From assembly GCA_012729725.1 (NCBI GenBank), contig JAAYCO010000032.1, positions 1 through 43,466 on the forward strand: a stretch of 43,466 nt of DNA. Direction: 5' to 3'. The notes under the pieces were generated by a model, which ran no database searches, was not told where the DNA came from, and saw only the letters and a list, made by a program, of their open reading frames with translations. This DNA comes from Planctomycetota bacterium. Lineage in GTDB: Bacteria > Planctomycetota > Phycisphaerae > SM23-33. Positions 1 through 8,137 of the stretch are shown here, in pieces. The translations under genes and the position numbers were made by a program. Each line of letters starts with the position of its first letter. Positions within the stretch are counted from its first letter, which is position 1.

Positions 1-1
1 A

Positions 2-54
2 ATGCGGGGACCTGAATTTACGTCGCGTAGCGACACCTCGCCGTTGTATTTGTT
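2..54 (-). repeat. Extragenic palindromic repeat, copy A (inverted)
   Basis: Read on the minus strand this copy matches copies B (83-131) and C (220-273): it starts with an A-rich lead, then ACGGCGAGG, a small palindrome (GTCGC-TAC-GCGAC) and ends in TCAGGTCCCCGCAT. It lies in inverted orientation to copy B about 30 bp away, so the pair could fold into one long hairpin. The palindrome differs from the other copies but keeps its pairing. No gene overlaps it. Confidence 0.75.
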
Positions 55-82
55 TGTCGTGCAATAATCCCAACGCGAATCA

Positions 83-131
83 AACAGCAAACGGCGAGGA
101 TTCGCTGCGCGATAGCAGTCAGGTCCCCGCA
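83..131 (+). repeat. Extragenic palindromic repeat, copy B
   Basis: Shares a 27-bp identical core (positions 91-117) with copy C (233-259), containing the palindrome TCGC-TGC-GCGA, and then GTCAGGTCCCCGCA. Lacks the short ATGCA-type spacer present in the lead of copy C. It looks like a REP-type dispersed intergenic element; function unknown. Confidence 0.8.
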
Positions 132-151
132 CGGCCTTCGGCCGAGAAAGT

Positions 152-175
152 AGAACAGGAGAACAGGTGAACAGT
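152..175 (+). repeat. Tandem octamer repeat (three units of about NGAACAGG)
   Basis: Three head-to-tail 8-mers are visible: AGAACAGG, AGAACAGG, TGAACAGT. A second three-unit array with the same period and consensus lies at 14496-14519, also between genes. Nothing coding overlaps either array. Confidence 0.6.
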
Positions 176-219
176 AGAAAAGACGCGTCGCGCTGATTTC
201 GGTTCATGGGTGTTGTTCG

Positions 220-273
220 AACAGCAAATGCAACGGCGAGGATTCGCTGCGCGATAGCATCACGTCCCCGCAT
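220..273 (+). repeat. Extragenic palindromic repeat, copy C
   Basis: Same orientation as copy B and sharing its 27-bp core at 233-259. Its CCCCGCAT end is re-used as the left arm of the terminator hairpin at 266-285. The rest of 1-330 holds no gene that I can support: reading frames there are short and lack recognisable product or ribosome binding site. Confidence 0.8.
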
Positions 274-291
274 TGCCATGCGGGGCTTTTT
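266..291 (+). terminator. Intrinsic terminator (rightward)
   Basis: Perfect 8-bp stem CCCCGCAT / ATGCGGGG with a TGCC loop, followed by CTTTTT. The U-tract is on the plus strand, so it would stop transcription entering from the left edge, before the convergent pyrC. Its left arm is the end of repeat copy C. Confidence 0.65.
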
Positions 292-330
292 GCGTCTTGC
301 TGGTTTCGGGTGATGGATGTAATGGGCAGG

Positions 331-1617
331 TCAGGTCAACAGAGAGTGCTTCACCTGGCCGTCGACTATGGTGACAACAGCTCTTGCGGGCAGGCGCCAA
401 CCGTCATATGGACAATTGCGAGCGCGTGATGCGAATGCCGAGACGTCAACCGTCCAATCGGCTTGTGGATCAATAATCGTGACGTCGGCAATGCCGCCGA
501 CGGTGAGCCTGCCAAGCTCGGGCTTGCTGTTGCAGATGACCTTCGCGGGACCGGTTGTCATTCGTGCGATCATCAACGGCCAGTCCATCAGCTGCGTTTC
601 GATCAGCGCCTTGGCGTAAAGACCAACAGCGCAATCCAGGCCGATTATGCCAAAGGGGGCAAGTGCGAATTCGAGTTCCTTCTCTTCCTTCGAATGCGGC
701 GCATGATCGGTGGCAAGGCAATCAATCGTGCCGTCCAGAACGCCCTGGCGAAGAGCATCCACGTCGGCGGCGGATCGAAGCGGCGGGTTCATTTTGTAGT
801 TAGGATCATATGTAGAACAAGCAGCTTCCGTCAAAAGCAGATGATGTGGCGTTGCTTCGGCGGAGACGTCGAGCCCTTTCTGGCGAGCCTGGCGAAGCAG
901 CTCAACGCTGCCGGCCGATGATACGTGCTGGACGTGATAGTGCCCGCCGGTGCGTTCGACCAGTTCCAGATCGCGCCTCAGCATGATCTGCTCGCCGGAG
1001 GCCGCGATGCCGCCAAGGCCAAGGCGAACGGCAACCGCCCCGCTGTTCATGACGCCGGTCATTAAATCAGGATCCTGGCAATGCTGCATCAGCGGCATCG
1101 ACAACATGCCCGAGTACTGAAGCGCCCGCTGCATGAGCGACGCGGATGCGACTCCCAGGCCGTCGTCGGTGAATGCTACCGCGCCTGCCTGGGTCATGAG
1201 CCCCAGCTCTGCCAGGTTCTTGCCCTCCTGGCCTTTCGTGATGCACCCGACGGGCAGCACCCGCGCAAGTGCAGCCTCGCGCGCCCGCTGCAGCACGTAA
1301 TGGATCGATGTTTCGTTATCCTGGGGAGGATGCGTATTGGGCATCGCGAGGATCGTAGTGAACCCGCCGGCCACCGCGGCTGCGGAGGCAGTGGCGATGG
1401 TTTCCTCTTCTTCATGGCCGGGTTCGCGGCAGTGGACGTGCAGGTCGATCAGTCCAGGGCATACCACAAGGCCGTGTGCGTCAATGACGTGTTTTGCCTT
1501 GGCCTGTGCCTTGCCTACGCGCGATATTCTGCCCTTGGCAATTGCGACATCAGCGCACTCGTCCAGCCCCGAGGCTGGATCGATCACGCGCCCGTTTCGA
1601 ATGAGGATGTCATTCAT
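331..1617 (-). CDS. pyrC: Dihydroorotase (class I)
   Basis: Catalyses the reversible cyclisation of N-carbamoyl-aspartate to dihydroorotate, third step of de novo pyrimidine synthesis, in the cytoplasm. The 428-residue amidohydrolase has the class I signature DLHVHCREPG at 58-67 (metal ligands H60, H62), D151 in AFTDDG where class I enzymes use aspartate as a metal ligand, H179, H231, and ATDHAPH at 302-308 with the catalytic aspartate D304. All expected metal and active-site residues are present, so it should be active; some bacteria carry an inactive partner (PyrC') but this is not one. The ATG start is preceded by GGAGG at good spacing. It follows the acetyltransferase-fusion gene by 82 nt on the same strand; no aspartate carbamoyltransferase (pyrB) is adjacent in the window. 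Confidence 0.95.
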   Translation of the reverse strand: MNDILIRNGRVIDPASGLDECADVAIAKGRISRVGKAQAKAKHVIDAHGLVVCPGLIDLHVHCREPGHEEEETIATASAAAVAGGFTTILAMPNTHPPQDNETSIHYVLQRAREAALARVLPVGCITKGQEGKNLAELGLMTQAGAVAFTDDGLGVASASLMQRALQYSGMLSMPLMQHCQDPDLMTGVMNSGAVAVRLGLGGIAASGEQIMLRRDLELVERTGGHYHVQHVSSAGSVELLRQARQKGLDVSAEATPHHLLLTEAACSTYDPNYKMNPPLRSAADVDALRQGVLDGTIDCLATDHAPHSKEEKELEFALAPFGIIGLDCAVGLYAKALIETQLMDWPLMIARMTTGPAKVICNSKPELGRLTVGGIADVTIIDPQADWTVDVSAFASRARNCPYDGWRLPARAVVTIVDGQVKHSLLT

Positions 1618-1699
1618 GAGGCCTCCGGCCGGTGTTTGCCCGGCAGCGCAAGGCTAACATATGCTCGCGACAGCGGCAATGCGTTTCGGCACAGAAAAC

Positions 1700-3226
1700 T
1701 CATGCGCCGGCAGGGGCGGCCTGTTGCGCCGCAACCGTCGGCTTGTCCTCGATGGGCACAATCGCCGCGTGCATCTTCCAGCCGTCCCGCGAGGGGCCGT
1801 AGTAGTCCTTCAAGCGGCGCACCCGCCTGAAGCCGAACGATTCGTACAGGCCGATCGCCGCCGTGTTTTCGACGTCCACCTCAAGCATCACCCTGTCGAC
1901 GCCTTCGGCCTTGAGGACGTCCAGGCAGTTGGTCAGCAACGCCCTTCCGAAACCTTTGCCTCTGCAGGAAGCATCGACGGCGATGCTGTAAAGCCTGGCG
2001 GATACGCCGTCCTTGCGCCGGCGGCGAAGGAGCAATGCGTCTCCGACAACGCGGCCCTGATATCGAAGCACGTGCACACTTGCGGAGGGGCTTCGAAGCA
2101 GATAGCGCAACTGCCGACGCGTCAGCGCCAGGGGCTGGGCGAAGCTCTGGTTCTCCAAAGCCATCAACGCATCGATATCACTAAGGCCGGCTCGATACAA
2201 TTCAAATGATGTCGGGGTTTCATCCGGCGTTGTTGCGACAAGTTCGCCGCTGAGCGGGTTGAGCGGCGCCGGGATGGCCGCCGATCGCACCGGGCGGATA
2301 ACAAACTTCTCGATCCTGCACAGTGGACGATAAGATTGCTTGGTCCACGCAAGGGTGGGAATGTCCCAGTCGTCGCCGACGTTGCAGAACCGGGAGTGTG
2401 ACCAGTATCGGCGGCAGAATTCGCTGAATATGTACTGGGCCGAGCCGACACATTCGCGGTCTGTCTTCTCGATGGCGATGCTGCACGTGTTCGCGTCGAG
2501 CATCTCGCCGAGCGTAAAGCCGACAAGCCGCCCGGAGGCGTAAAGCACCATGCCGGTGAGGCCGATTTGCGGGGCAAGCGCCAGCGCCTCGGCGGTGGCG
2601 GCGACTTCCCGGCTGCGTTTGGTGGCGATGGCGCCCTTGGGCTCTGCATGCACCTCGTCGCCCTGCGTGTGCCAAAGCTTGAGCATCTCCAGGCACTCGT
2701 CGGCGTGCCGCCGCGGGTCATATGTTTCGATGTGGGCTTCATACCGCCTTGCAAAGCGGTTGCGCGCCTGCCGCTTCGAGGCAAGGTCTCCGCCGGGCAA
2801 GTCGATCATGCTTGCCGTGGAGTAGACGTAGTCGCCGCTCATGGGCTCAACGACGAAGCCGCCGGCGGGCAGACGATCCAGTATTTCCTTGCTGACGTAC
2901 TCGATGCGCGTCCACTGTTCGAGCCGGCCCTCGGCGTTGTAGTCGTCGCAGATGGCTAGGCTTTCTCTGACGGCGGCGCATGTGTCTCCAGGCCCGATCG
3001 GCGGAAACAGCATCGTCAGGCCGCCGTCGCCGTTAGCGAAGACACATATGCAGTCGTGGATGAGTTTCCAGTGAAGGTGGATCGCTTGACGCCAGACGAA
3101 AGTGTTGGCGAAAGTGTAGTCGGAGAGGCGGGTGGAACAAAACGAAAGGCACTGATCGAAGACGGGCTTGTCGCTTAGACAAATACTCTTTAACCCGTAC
3201 GACCCAAAAGGATCGTCGTCGCCCAT
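1700..3226 (-). CDS. DUF2156 domain-RimI-type N-acetyltransferase fusion
   Basis: A 508-residue protein with two acyltransferase-like parts. Residues about 8-310 resemble the DUF2156 / phosphatidylglycerol lysyltransferase C-terminal family, a double GNAT-like fold that in its relatives moves aminoacyl groups from tRNA. Residues about 340-490 are a classic GNAT domain close to RimI, the ribosomal protein S18 N-acetyltransferase, with the acetyl-CoA loop RGKGFG at 422-427 followed by the usual LEVDVEN and YESFGF stretch. The C-terminal tail is Ala/Pro-rich. I chose the ATG at 3224-3226; the reading frame stays open upstream to a TTG at 3289, but the ATG has GGAGG about 14 nt upstream and starts just before the conserved region. 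It precedes pyrC. Substrates are unknown; both assignments rest on recognisable motifs, the DUF2156 one less firmly. Confidence 0.8.
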   Translation of the reverse strand: MGDDDPFGSYGLKSICLSDKPVFDQCLSFCSTRLSDYTFANTFVWRQAIHLHWKLIHDCICVFANGDGGLTMLFPPIGPGDTCAAVRESLAICDDYNAEGRLEQWTRIEYVSKEILDRLPAGGFVVEPMSGDYVYSTASMIDLPGGDLASKRQARNRFARRYEAHIETYDPRRHADECLEMLKLWHTQGDEVHAEPKGAIATKRSREVAATAEALALAPQIGLTGMVLYASGRLVGFTLGEMLDANTCSIAIEKTDRECVGSAQYIFSEFCRRYWSHSRFCNVGDDWDIPTLAWTKQSYRPLCRIEKFVIRPVRSAAIPAPLNPLSGELVATTPDETPTSFELYRAGLSDIDALMALENQSFAQPLALTRRQLRYLLRSPSASVHVLRYQGRVVGDALLLRRRRKDGVSARLYSIAVDASCRGKGFGRALLTNCLDVLKAEGVDRVMLEVDVENTAAIGLYESFGFRRVRRLKDYYGPSRDGWKMHAAIVPIEDKPTVAAQQAAPAGA

Positions 3227-3434
3227 AACAGGTTTTAATGACCTCCAAAAAACGCCTGACCTGGTTTGCCTGAATCGGGACCTCACCAAGCTTCAAAAGG
3301 CCCCAGACACACTACAGGTAGGCTGTTAGGTGTGAATATACACATCACTCAGGATAGTACGCTGAAAAATCGGTCAGTTCTTGAAAAATGTTTGGAATTC
3401 TTGTAAACCCAGCCGCAGCCGTAGGTTAGGGCGC

Positions 3435-3464
3435 AAAAGCCCCGGTTAAACGCCGAACTGGGCT
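3435..3464 (-). terminator. Possible terminator after dnaB
   Basis: On the minus strand, right at the dnaB stop, AGCCC pairs with GGGCT around a part-paired GTT/AAC inner stem and is followed by TTTTG. The stem is imperfect and the U-tract short, so termination may be partial. Confidence 0.35.
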
Positions 3465-4834
3465 CAAATTTCCTGCGAATATGTGCCCGGCGCCGCGGAT
3501 TCGAAACGGGTGATGTCCTTAAGGAAGACAAGCTTCACCACGCCCGTTGGGCCGTTTCGCTGCTTGGCCACAATAAGCTCCGTGATGTTGGTGGGCAGGT
3601 AGTTTTCCTGGCCCAGATGATAGTAGTCTTCGTTATGCAGAAGCATGACCACGTCGGCATCCTGTTCGATGGAGCCGCTTTCCCTCAGGTCGCTCATTCG
3701 CGGACGGTGCGACTCGCGGTCGGTCGGCCCGCGATTGAGCTGGGCGGCGCAGACAATCGGCACCGAAAGCTCGCGAGCGAGGGCCTTTATGCCGCGCGAT
3801 ATCTCGGTGATCTGCTCGTGCCGCGGAACGCTTGACGAGCCGCCGTAGCTCATGAGCTGAAGGTAGTCCAGATAGATGCACTGAATGTCATGGGCGGCCT
3901 TGAGCCGTCTGGCCTTGGCGCGAAGCTGAAGGATCGTCAGGATCGGAGTGTCGTCAACATACACCGGCGCCTGCTCAAGTTCTCCGGCGGCGGCGGTGAG
4001 ATTCTGCCAATCCTCGGGGCTGATGTTCCCTCGCCGCATCCGCCGCAGGTCGAAATGAGCATGCGAGGCGAGAAGTCTTTGGGCAAGCTGGGCGTTGGAC
4101 ATTTCAAGCGAGAACACCGCCACCGGTTTTTTGTCGATGACGGCCATGTACTCGGCAAGGTTCAGCAGGATGCTGGTTTTGCCCATTGACGGCCGGGCCG
4201 CGAGGATGATCATCTCGCCCTGCTGGAAGCCGCTGGTCATTTCGTCAAGCTGAGTGTACCCGGTGGCGAGACCCGTTATGAGCTTGCCCTCGTGGGCCTG
4301 AAGGTTCTCGAATGTCTGCTGCAGCAGCGACTTTAGCCCGACGCTTTCCTGGCCGATCTTCTTTTGTGCGATCTGGAAGACGCTGTTCTCGGCAGTGTCT
4401 ATGATCTTCGGGGCCTCATCGGCGGCGTCGTAGGCCTGGCGGATCATCTCGTTGCCGGCGAGAATCAGCTCTCGCAGGAGCGCCTTATCCCGGACGATCT
4501 GGGCGTAGTATTCGGCATTGGCGGCGTCGGGCAGGCCGTCAACCAATGAGACGAGGTACTCGATTCCGCCCACCTGCTCGAGCTTCTTTCCCTTGACCAG
4601 CTCTTCTCGCAGCGTGACCAGATCGATGGGCCTGTTGAGCTGGCGCATGTCCACCAGGGTCTGGTAGATGCACTGGTGTGCGGGCCTGTAGAAGTATTCG
4701 GCCTCGACAATCTGAACAACGATGTCGATGGCGGCTGAATTGAGGATCATCGATCCAAGCACGCAGCTTTCGGCATAGATCGAATGCGGAGGAACACGTT
4801 GGGCGATGATTTCACTTGCGCTCGCGGTGGTCAT
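3464..4834 (-). CDS. dnaB: Replicative DNA helicase DnaB
   Basis: Hexameric 5'-3' helicase that unwinds the replication fork and recruits primase. The N-terminal DnaB domain begins with RVPPHSIYAE, and the RecA-like motor carries Walker A ARPSMGKT (213-220 from the chosen start), the LDYLQLM Walker B strand and the late SGSIEQDADVV and KQRNGPTG motifs; no intein interrupts it. The chosen ATG (4832-4834) has AGGG five bases upstream and gives 456 residues; an upstream in-frame ATG at 4892-4894 would add 20 residues but has no clear ribosome binding site. It is the last gene of the ribosomal-protein/ssb run, about 100 nt after rplI, an arrangement (rpsF-ssb-rpsR-rplI-dnaB) that is widespread in bacteria. 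Confidence 0.95.
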   Translation of the reverse strand: MTTASASEIIAQRVPPHSIYAESCVLGSMILNSAAIDIVVQIVEAEYFYRPAHQCIYQTLVDMRQLNRPIDLVTLREELVKGKKLEQVGGIEYLVSLVDGLPDAANAEYYAQIVRDKALLRELILAGNEMIRQAYDAADEAPKIIDTAENSVFQIAQKKIGQESVGLKSLLQQTFENLQAHEGKLITGLATGYTQLDEMTSGFQQGEMIILAARPSMGKTSILLNLAEYMAVIDKKPVAVFSLEMSNAQLAQRLLASHAHFDLRRMRRGNISPEDWQNLTAAAGELEQAPVYVDDTPILTILQLRAKARRLKAAHDIQCIYLDYLQLMSYGGSSSVPRHEQITEISRGIKALARELSVPIVCAAQLNRGPTDRESHRPRMSDLRESGSIEQDADVVMLLHNEDYYHLGQENYLPTNITELIVAKQRNGPTGVVKLVFLKDITRFESAAPGTYSQEI

Positions 4835-4937
4835 GCCTTCCCTGGCCTCCTGAGCAATGCTCGCAGAATTGATCATCGGCCGTCCCGCAGCCATGCCACG
4901 GAACGGCCCGACGATAGAATCCTAAAGTACAACCGTG

Positions 4938-5438
4938 CTATTGCTGTGCCGACTCGGGCGCCGCCTGTGCTTCCTGCGTCGCCTCACCGCCCTCACGCAA
5001 CGGCACAACCCAAACGCTGATCGCCGCGGTTATGTCGGCGTCGAAGACAACTCTGACATCATACTTATCCAACTGCCGGATGGCATTGTCAAGAATGATG
5101 TTGCTGGGCTCGACGAACATCCCGCCTTCGGCCAGGGCGGCGGTAATCTGCGCCGGCCCGATCGAGCCGTACAGATGGCCTTCTTCGTTGGCGCGGGCCG
5201 CGATCGTGATTTCCTTGCCGTCGACGAGCTTGGCCTTTTCCTTGAGTGCCGCCTTCTCTTTGGCCAGTTGCTCAAGATACCGCTGCTTGTCGGCCTCTAC
5301 CCTTTTAAGGTTGCCCTTGGTGGGCATCAGCGCCAGTGCCTGGGGGAGAAGGTAGTTGCGGGCGTAGCCCGGCTTGACTTCCACCACATCGCCAATTATC
5401 CCCAGGTTGGCGACGTTTTTTTTCAATAGCAGTTTCAT
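4938..5438 (-). CDS. rplI: 50S ribosomal protein L9
   Basis: Binds 23S rRNA near the L1 stalk and helps keep reading frame. The 166-residue protein has the N-terminal rRNA-binding domain (MKLLLKKNVANLGIIGDVVEVKPGYARNYLLP) in two adjoining segments, the long connecting helix (about 40-75, rich in Lys/Glu/Ala) and the C-terminal globular domain with GSIGPAQI and the closing V-V-P strand. It is about 15-20 residues longer than usual because of an Ala/Gln/Glu tail. GAGGA sits upstream of the ATG. It follows rpsR by 25 nt in the same operon. Confidence 0.95.
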   Translation of the reverse strand: MKLLLKKNVANLGIIGDVVEVKPGYARNYLLPQALALMPTKGNLKRVEADKQRYLEQLAKEKAALKEKAKLVDGKEITIAARANEEGHLYGSIGPAQITAALAEGGMFVEPSNIILDNAIRQLDKYDVRVVFDADITAAISVWVVPLREGGEATQEAQAAPESAQQ

Positions 5439-5463
5439 GCTGTTAGTCCTCTTAATACTTGTG

Positions 5464-5727
5464 CTAGCTGACGTAAGGCATAAGGGCCATGAACCGGGCG
5501 TACTTCACGGCGTCCTTGACCTTGCGCTGACAGGAGGCGCAGTTTCCGCTTCGCTTTCGCGAGAAAAGCTTACCATGCTGGGTGACCAGCTTCGACAGGA
5601 CGGGCGTGTCCTTGTAGTCGATGCTCTCGCCTTTGTCGCGGCAGAAACGGCATTTTGCCTGTTCGCGGAAACGTGGTTTTCGCTTTCGCTTAGCCGGGCC
5701 CGAACGTGCACCAAATCTCTTGGCCAT
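5464..5727 (-). CDS. rpsR: 30S ribosomal protein S18, zinc-binding form
   Basis: Small-subunit platform protein that partners S6. The 87-residue sequence has the conserved DYKD, L-V-T-Q-HGK and KVK.A.K.ARFMALMP stretches. It carries CRFC (26-29) and CASC (63-66), the four cysteines of the zinc-binding (C+) version of S18; many bacteria have lost these. GAGGT stands at good distance before the ATG. Lies between ssb (100 nt upstream) and rplI (25 nt downstream). Confidence 0.95.
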   Translation of the reverse strand: MAKRFGARSGPAKRKRKPRFREQAKCRFCRDKGESIDYKDTPVLSKLVTQHGKLFSRKRSGNCASCQRKVKDAVKYARFMALMPYVS

Positions 5728-5827
5728 AATAGTTACCTCAGTTTTCCTTGCAGCCCGTAGCGGCTGCGGCTGTCATAGTGTTCCACACTCGCCGCGACTG
5801 ATTTCAGGCCGTCGCGACAAGAACTTA

Positions 5828-6298
5828 TCAGAACGGAATATCCTCGCCTGTCGGCGGCGGTTCACCTTCGTCGCCCTGCTGGGAGTAGTCTTCCATGTTC
5901 GACGGGGCGGGCGCGCCTTGCCGCATGGGCGGCCTTTGCCGCGAGGGGCCTTGCCCGCCGGCGCCGCCTGGCGCTCCGAGAAACTGGAACTTCTCTACAT
6001 GCACGCGATGCTTGCTTTGCTTCGTGCCGTCCTTGGCCTCCCAGCGCGACTGCACCAGCCTGCCCTCGACAAGCACCTGCTTGCCCTTGGCGAGATACTG
6101 ATTGGCGGTCTCCGCCGGCTTGCCGTAGACGCGGCAGTCAACGTAGCACACATCATCTTTATTATTGCCCTGTGCATCGCGATAGCGATGGTTGACCGCG
6201 AGACCGAAGTCAACGGCAGCGGTCTGGTTGGGCAGGTACGACAACTGCGGATCTCGCGTCAGGTTGCCAATCAGTATGATCCTGTTGTAGTTAGCCAT
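5828..6298 (-). CDS. ssb: Single-stranded DNA-binding protein
   Basis: Coats single-stranded DNA during replication, repair and recombination. The 156-residue protein has one OB fold (about 1-108, starting YNRIILIGNLTRDPQL, with the W in SRWEAKDG), a Gly/Pro/Gln-rich disordered linker and the acidic tip EDIPF, the standard partner-docking tail. GGGAG precedes the ATG. It sits between rpsF and rpsR, the usual place for ssb. Confidence 0.95.
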   Translation of the reverse strand: MANYNRIILIGNLTRDPQLSYLPNQTAAVDFGLAVNHRYRDAQGNNKDDVCYVDCRVYGKPAETANQYLAKGKQVLVEGRLVQSRWEAKDGTKQSKHRVHVEKFQFLGAPGGAGGQGPSRQRPPMRQGAPAPSNMEDYSQQGDEGEPPPTGEDIPF

Positions 6299-6334
6299 GC
6301 GTGCTCCCTGTTGTTGAGCTTCCAGGTTTCAGCG

Positions 6335-6784
6335 TTATTCCTCGGCGGTTTCATCGGGCACTGCGCCGGGGACTTCCTCGGCGTCGCCTTCGCCTTCGAC
6401 TTCCGCCGGGGCGACTTCATCCGAGCCCTCTGAATCCTCGGTCCTGACGGGCGCCGAGGTTGCCGGGGTTTCGGCGTGTATCTTCGCCTCGGAGATTTTG
6501 TCCCGGCGAAGGATGATCACTCGCAGGATTCGCTCGTCGAGCTTGAAATCGTGCTCAACCTCGACGACCATGCGCGGATCGATGAGGAAATAGGTCAGGA
6601 TATACAGTCCGCGTTTGCGGCCTCGAATTTCGTAAGCGAGCTTGCGCTCGTCCCACGGTTTGATCGAAAGAATCTCGGCGCCTCGCCGCTCAAGAACCGT
6701 GCGAATCGGCTCGCTGACGGCGTTGAAGTCGGGGTTGCCCGAGTCCAAGAGGAACATTGCTTCATAGGTTCTTTTGTTATCCAT
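6335..6784 (-). CDS. rpsF: 30S ribosomal protein S6
   Basis: Central-domain protein of the small subunit that binds rRNA together with S18. The ATG at 6782-6784 starts the conserved MDNKRTYEAMFLLD; longer in-frame starts lie inside pth and are unlikely. The ferredoxin-like fold is complete to about residue 95 (RRDKISE), after which there is a strongly acidic Glu/Asp/Ala/Pro tail of roughly 50 residues ending ETAEE. Long acidic S6 tails are known elsewhere (E. coli S6 is glutamylated post-translationally). It begins 20 nt after the pth stop. Confidence 0.93.
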   Translation of the reverse strand: MDNKRTYEAMFLLDSGNPDFNAVSEPIRTVLERRGAEILSIKPWDERKLAYEIRGRKRGLYILTYFLIDPRMVVEVEHDFKLDERILRVIILRRDKISEAKIHAETPATSAPVRTEDSEGSDEVAPAEVEGEGDAEEVPGAVPDETAEE

Positions 6785-6804
6785 GCGCTTTCCCGTTCTG
6801 AAGA

Positions 6805-7416
6805 TTACTCTTCCTGCCGCGTTACGCGGTTGTATTTGTCCATGACGGGAGCAATCCCGCCGCGGACCCAAAGCTCCACTGCGTGCGCCGCCTGCTCGAC
6901 GGCATGCTTCATCACCGGCGCTTCATCCGGCGAAAAGGTAGACAACACATAATCAGCCGCGTCCATATAGGGCGGCGGCGGGCCGATGCCCACTCGAAGT
7001 CTGGGCGCCTGGCTGGTTCCGAGGGCTCTTATCACGTCGGCCAGACCTTTATGTCCGCCCGCGGAGCCTTCGGACCGAGCCCTGATCCGCCCTAGCGGCA
7101 GATCCAGATCGTCCATTATCACCAGCACGTCAATCGGTTCTATGCGGTGAAAGTTCACCGCCTGCGCCACCGCCTGGCCGGACAGATTCATATATGTCGC
7201 TGGCTCTAGCAGCAGCACCTTGCGGGCGCCTTCAACATTCCGCGCCTCGGTAAGCCGCCCGCCAAACGCCTGGCGCCCGGCGTCGAGCGACCAGAGGCGC
7301 CGCAACTGCTCAACAACCATAAACCCGACGTTATGCCGCGTTGACTCGTACGCCCTGCCAGGGTTTCCAAGCCCGACCACCAGCTTTGTCGACTCTTCTC
7401 GCACCAGCGCATCCAT
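6805..7416 (-). CDS. pth: Peptidyl-tRNA hydrolase
   Basis: Releases peptides from prematurely dropped peptidyl-tRNA so that the tRNA can be recycled. The 203-residue Pth family protein has GLGNPG with N18, the catalytic histidine H28 in TRHNVGF, N78 in TYMNLSG and D102 in the MDDLDLP motif. The position equivalent to E. coli N114 is K123 (GGHKGL), a substitution seen in many active family members. Sits between rplY and rpsF, a common rplY-pth pairing. The ribosome binding site is weak. Confidence 0.95.
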   Translation of the reverse strand: MDALVREESTKLVVGLGNPGRAYESTRHNVGFMVVEQLRRLWSLDAGRQAFGGRLTEARNVEGARKVLLLEPATYMNLSGQAVAQAVNFHRIEPIDVLVIMDDLDLPLGRIRARSEGSAGGHKGLADVIRALGTSQAPRLRVGIGPPPPYMDAADYVLSTFSPDEAPVMKHAVEQAAHAVELWVRGGIAPVMDKYNRVTRQEE

Positions 7417-7473
7417 ATTCCAGTCGGTGATCGGCCCAAGGCGGCAAGGCGACGGGCGCCTTGCGGTGCTCGT

Positions 7474-8097
7474 TTACTTGGCTTCCTCTTCCTCGGCCTC
7501 TTCCTTCTTCTCGCCGATGACTTCGGGCTCGGCAGCGCCGGCCTCCGCCGCGGGCGCCTCGGCTTCCTCGGCGACCACCGAGACGGTGCAGATCAGCACA
7601 TCTTCCTCGACCAGAAGCGCGGCGCCCTGGGGCAGCGGAACGTCCTTGGCCTTGATGACGTCGCCGATCTTCATCTCGCCCACCGGAATGCGAATCTCGT
7701 CGGGGATGGACGTCACGAGGCACTCGATCTCGAGGTCGTTGGTCACCTGCGTGAGAACAGCGCCCACTTCCGTCGGCTTGCCGCGAAGAATGATCGGAAC
7801 CGTAACGCTCACGCGTTCGTCCAGGTTCACCCGCGCGAAATCGACGTGCAGAAGCTTCGTTCCGAACGCGTCATACTGCACATCCTTAATAAGGACGTTC
7901 TCGGTATGACCTTCGACGTCCAAGGCCAGCAGCCTGCTGGCGTGAAGGGCAAGTTCGAGGTCGTGCCCCCCGAGGGCGACGGCTCTTGGCTCCACCTTAT
8001 GCCCGTAGATGATGGCGGGAACCATGCCTTTCTGCCGCAGGTGACGGCTTAGTCTTGAGCCCCGACCTTCGCGGGCGACAGCTTTTAACGTTTGCAT
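7474..8097 (-). CDS. rplY: 50S ribosomal protein L25 / Ctc family
   Basis: Binds 5S rRNA. The 207-residue protein is the two-domain CTC/TL5 form: an N-terminal L25 domain (about 1-90, with LKAVAREGRGSRLSRHLR and AIIYGH) and a C-terminal beta domain (about 95-180, with V-T-V-P-I-I-L-R-G and D-I-E-C-L-V). A short Ala/Glu-rich tail ends in EEEEAK. GGGAG precedes the ATG. Located between prs and pth, as in many genomes. Confidence 0.93.
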   Translation of the reverse strand: MQTLKAVAREGRGSRLSRHLRQKGMVPAIIYGHKVEPRAVALGGHDLELALHASRLLALDVEGHTENVLIKDVQYDAFGTKLLHVDFARVNLDERVSVTVPIILRGKPTEVGAVLTQVTNDLEIECLVTSIPDEIRIPVGEMKIGDVIKAKDVPLPQGAALLVEEDVLICTVSVVAEEAEAPAAEAGAAEPEVIGEKKEEAEEEEAK

Positions 8098-8137
8098 GCT
8101 CTTCTCCCGGCGCCGCAGTTATTCACACGCGGCTGCC

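Noticed and set aside
1-273. CRISPR array from the three similar repeats
   Set aside because: Only three copies, one inverted, irregular spacing, repeats too diverged and no cas genes in the window.
3330-3350. Operator-like palindrome GTGAATATACAC
   Set aside because: Imperfect, short and not placed against any promoter that I could support.
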